Position numbers and translations under genes: made by a program. Below, one piece after another: positions 14,340 through 15,412 of a stretch of DNA of 15,412 nt. The notes under the pieces were generated by a model. That model saw only the letters and a list, made by a program, of their open reading frames with translations, made no database searches and was not told the origin of the DNA. The DNA comes from Proteobacteria bacterium UBA652. Lineage in GTDB: Bacteria; Pseudomonadota; Gammaproteobacteria; Nitrosococcales; Methylophagaceae. The stretch's first letter is position 1; each line of letters begins with the position of its first letter. Where the stretch lies: contig DBOG01000058.1 in NCBI GenBank assembly GCA_002299915.1, positions 1-15,412 on the forward strand, given 5' to 3'.

Positions 14340-15317
14340 ATGCTACCGCTATACCCTGACATCCAACCTTATCAGACCCACCTGCTCGATCGCGAAAAGT
14401 TACCGCAGGGTGGCATGCATCAACTTTATATCGAAGAATGCGGCAATCCTGACGGCATCCCCATTCTATTTATTCATGGCGGCCCTGGCTCAGGGTGTCG
14501 ACCAGCACATCGATGTTATTTTGACCCCGAATACTATCGCATTATCTTATTTGACCAACGCGGTTGTGGTCGCTCATTACCACATGGTGAACTCACCCAT
14601 AATACAACACCCCATTTAATTGCTGATATAGAAGCAATACGCCAACACCTTAATATACAACAATGGGCGATCTTCGGCGGTTCTTGGGGCACGACGCTAG
14701 GCTTGCTTTATGCCCAGCACTATCCCGAAAAAGTCACAGCTATGATCTTGCGTGGTATCTTTCTTGGCCGTCAACAAGATATTAACTGGGTCTATGGTGA
14801 GGAGGGCGCCGCCAAGCTCTTCCCCGATGCATGGCAACGCCTGCTCTCCCACCTCAACCCCGAGGAACAAGACACACCGTTACAAGCTTACTATCAACGG
14901 CTCACGGGCAATGATGAACTACAACGTATGGCGGCAGCACACTACTTACAAACATGGGAGAACACCATTGTCACCTTACGAGACCATGAACTTATCCCCG
15001 ATTTAGATCGCGACCCTGGCCCACTGGCTCATGCGCGGATCCAATTGCATTATTCACTCAATGAATGCTTCATCGCCGACACGCCCATTTTGGATGACAT
15101 CGATCTCATTCGGCATATTCCCACCACGATTATTCAAGGGCGTTATGATATTGTCTGTCCGATGCAACAAGCTTGGGCACTTCATCAAGCGTGGCCAGAA
15201 TCTGTCTTACAAATCATACCCGTGGCAGGGCACGCCGCTGGGGAACCTGCGGTGATTAACGCGCTCATTTCCGCAACACGTCATCTGGCAACCGACAACC
15301 AAGATGATCAAGCATGA
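14340..15317 (+). CDS. pip: Proline iminopeptidase (alpha/beta hydrolase, S33 family)
   Basis: A cytoplasmic serine peptidase that removes N-terminal proline from peptides. The 325 residues begin MLPLYPDIQPYQTHLLD, the usual N-terminus of bacterial Pip. The oxyanion segment HGGPGSGC is at 46-53, DQRGCGRS at 72-79 and the nucleophile elbow GGSWGT at 113-118 with Ser115. Asp270 (GRYDIVCPM) and His298 (VAGHAAGEP) complete the triad. The cap domain lies between about 140 and 260. The start is fixed by homology, as no ribosome site precedes it. It is divergent from sucC, with an 84-bp gap between the two starts, and its stop overlaps the dtd start by 4 bases (ATGA), so the two are translated as a unit. 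Confidence 0.93.
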   Translation: MLPLYPDIQPYQTHLLDREKLPQGGMHQLYIEECGNPDGIPILFIHGGPGSGCRPAHRCYFDPEYYRIILFDQRGCGRSLPHGELTHNTTPHLIADIEAIRQHLNIQQWAIFGGSWGTTLGLLYAQHYPEKVTAMILRGIFLGRQQDINWVYGEEGAAKLFPDAWQRLLSHLNPEEQDTPLQAYYQRLTGNDELQRMAAAHYLQTWENTIVTLRDHELIPDLDRDPGPLAHARIQLHYSLNECFIADTPILDDIDLIRHIPTTIIQGRYDIVCPMQQAWALHQAWPESVLQIIPVAGHAAGEPAVINALISATRHLATDNQDDQA

Positions 15318-15412
15318 TAGGTCTAATTCAACGCGTTAGCCAAGCCAACGTCACCATTGGGGGTAAATTATTTAGCCAAATAAATAAAGGTCTGCTGGTA
15401 TTTATCGGCGTA
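15314..15412 (+). CDS. dtd: D-aminoacyl-tRNA deacylase, N-terminal part (runs off right edge)
   Basis: The 33 visible codons begin MIGLIQRVSQANVTIGGKLF and continue to GLLVFIGV, closely matching the N-terminus of Dtd (E. coli MIALIQRVTRASVTVEGE). Dtd removes D-amino acids mischarged on tRNA. About 110 further residues, including the GPQ motif, lie beyond the window. The ATG overlaps the pip stop (15314-15317), so it is translated with pip. Confidence 0.9.
   Translation, partial: MIGLIQRVSQANVTIGGKLFSQINKGLLVFIGV

Noticed and set aside
1..15412. CRISPR array, tRNA or rRNA genes, defence or toxin-antitoxin systems
   Set aside because: No regularly spaced repeats, no tRNA-like cloverleaf segments noticed, and every sizeable gene is accounted for by housekeeping, pilus or envelope functions.

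Overview
The window reads as a chromosomal segment of a gammaproteobacterium of moderately low GC. The evidence is protein-level resemblance: SucC, SucD, GlnB, BamD, TypA and SuhB look like typical gammaproteobacterial versions. A PilS/PilR system sits with a small PP0621-like protein, and an OprI/Lpp-type alanine-zipper lipoprotein is present. A Thiotrichales- or Methylophaga-like marine lineage would fit, but I cannot fix the genus by eye. Nearly all of it is core genome; only the left 0.5 kb looks mobile or repetitive.

Left edge (1-492): the C-terminal tail of an IS30-family transposase, then a 162-bp imperfect palindrome that looks like a MITE, a strong terminator, and a small GGGGTCAG-type palindrome. 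Positions 493-4752 (minus strand) are a type IV pilus module: a PP0621-like membrane zinc-ribbon protein, the sensor kinase PilS, the sigma-54 activator PilR, and the major pilin PilA. PilA has its own sigma-54 type promoter and a dyad about 120 bp upstream that is a good candidate PilR site, so the probable regulator and its probable target lie side by side.

Positions 4828-7456 (minus) hold suhB and typA, spaced 10 bp apart; typA uses a TTG start. Positions 7718-9273 hold two convergent envelope genes around a strong bidirectional terminator: an Lpp/OprI-like lipoprotein ending in lysine (plus), and a periplasmic L,D-transpeptidase with a LysM-like N-terminus, a YkuD domain and a SPOR-like tail (minus). 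The second may attach the first to peptidoglycan. bamD (plus) is divergent from the transpeptidase gene.

Positions 10225-14255 (minus) are a tight sucC-sucD-nadE-glnB cluster with two 4-bp ATGA overlaps. It joins a TCA-cycle enzyme, glutamine-dependent NAD synthetase and the PII nitrogen sensor in one apparent transcript. Divergent from it, pip (proline iminopeptidase, apparently leaderless) overlaps dtd (D-aminoacyl-tRNA deacylase), which runs off the right edge.

I found no CRISPR array, tRNA, rRNA, toxin-antitoxin pair or phage-defence cassette. The most unusual items are the palindromic element, the pilA control region and the sucCD-nadE-glnB coupling.
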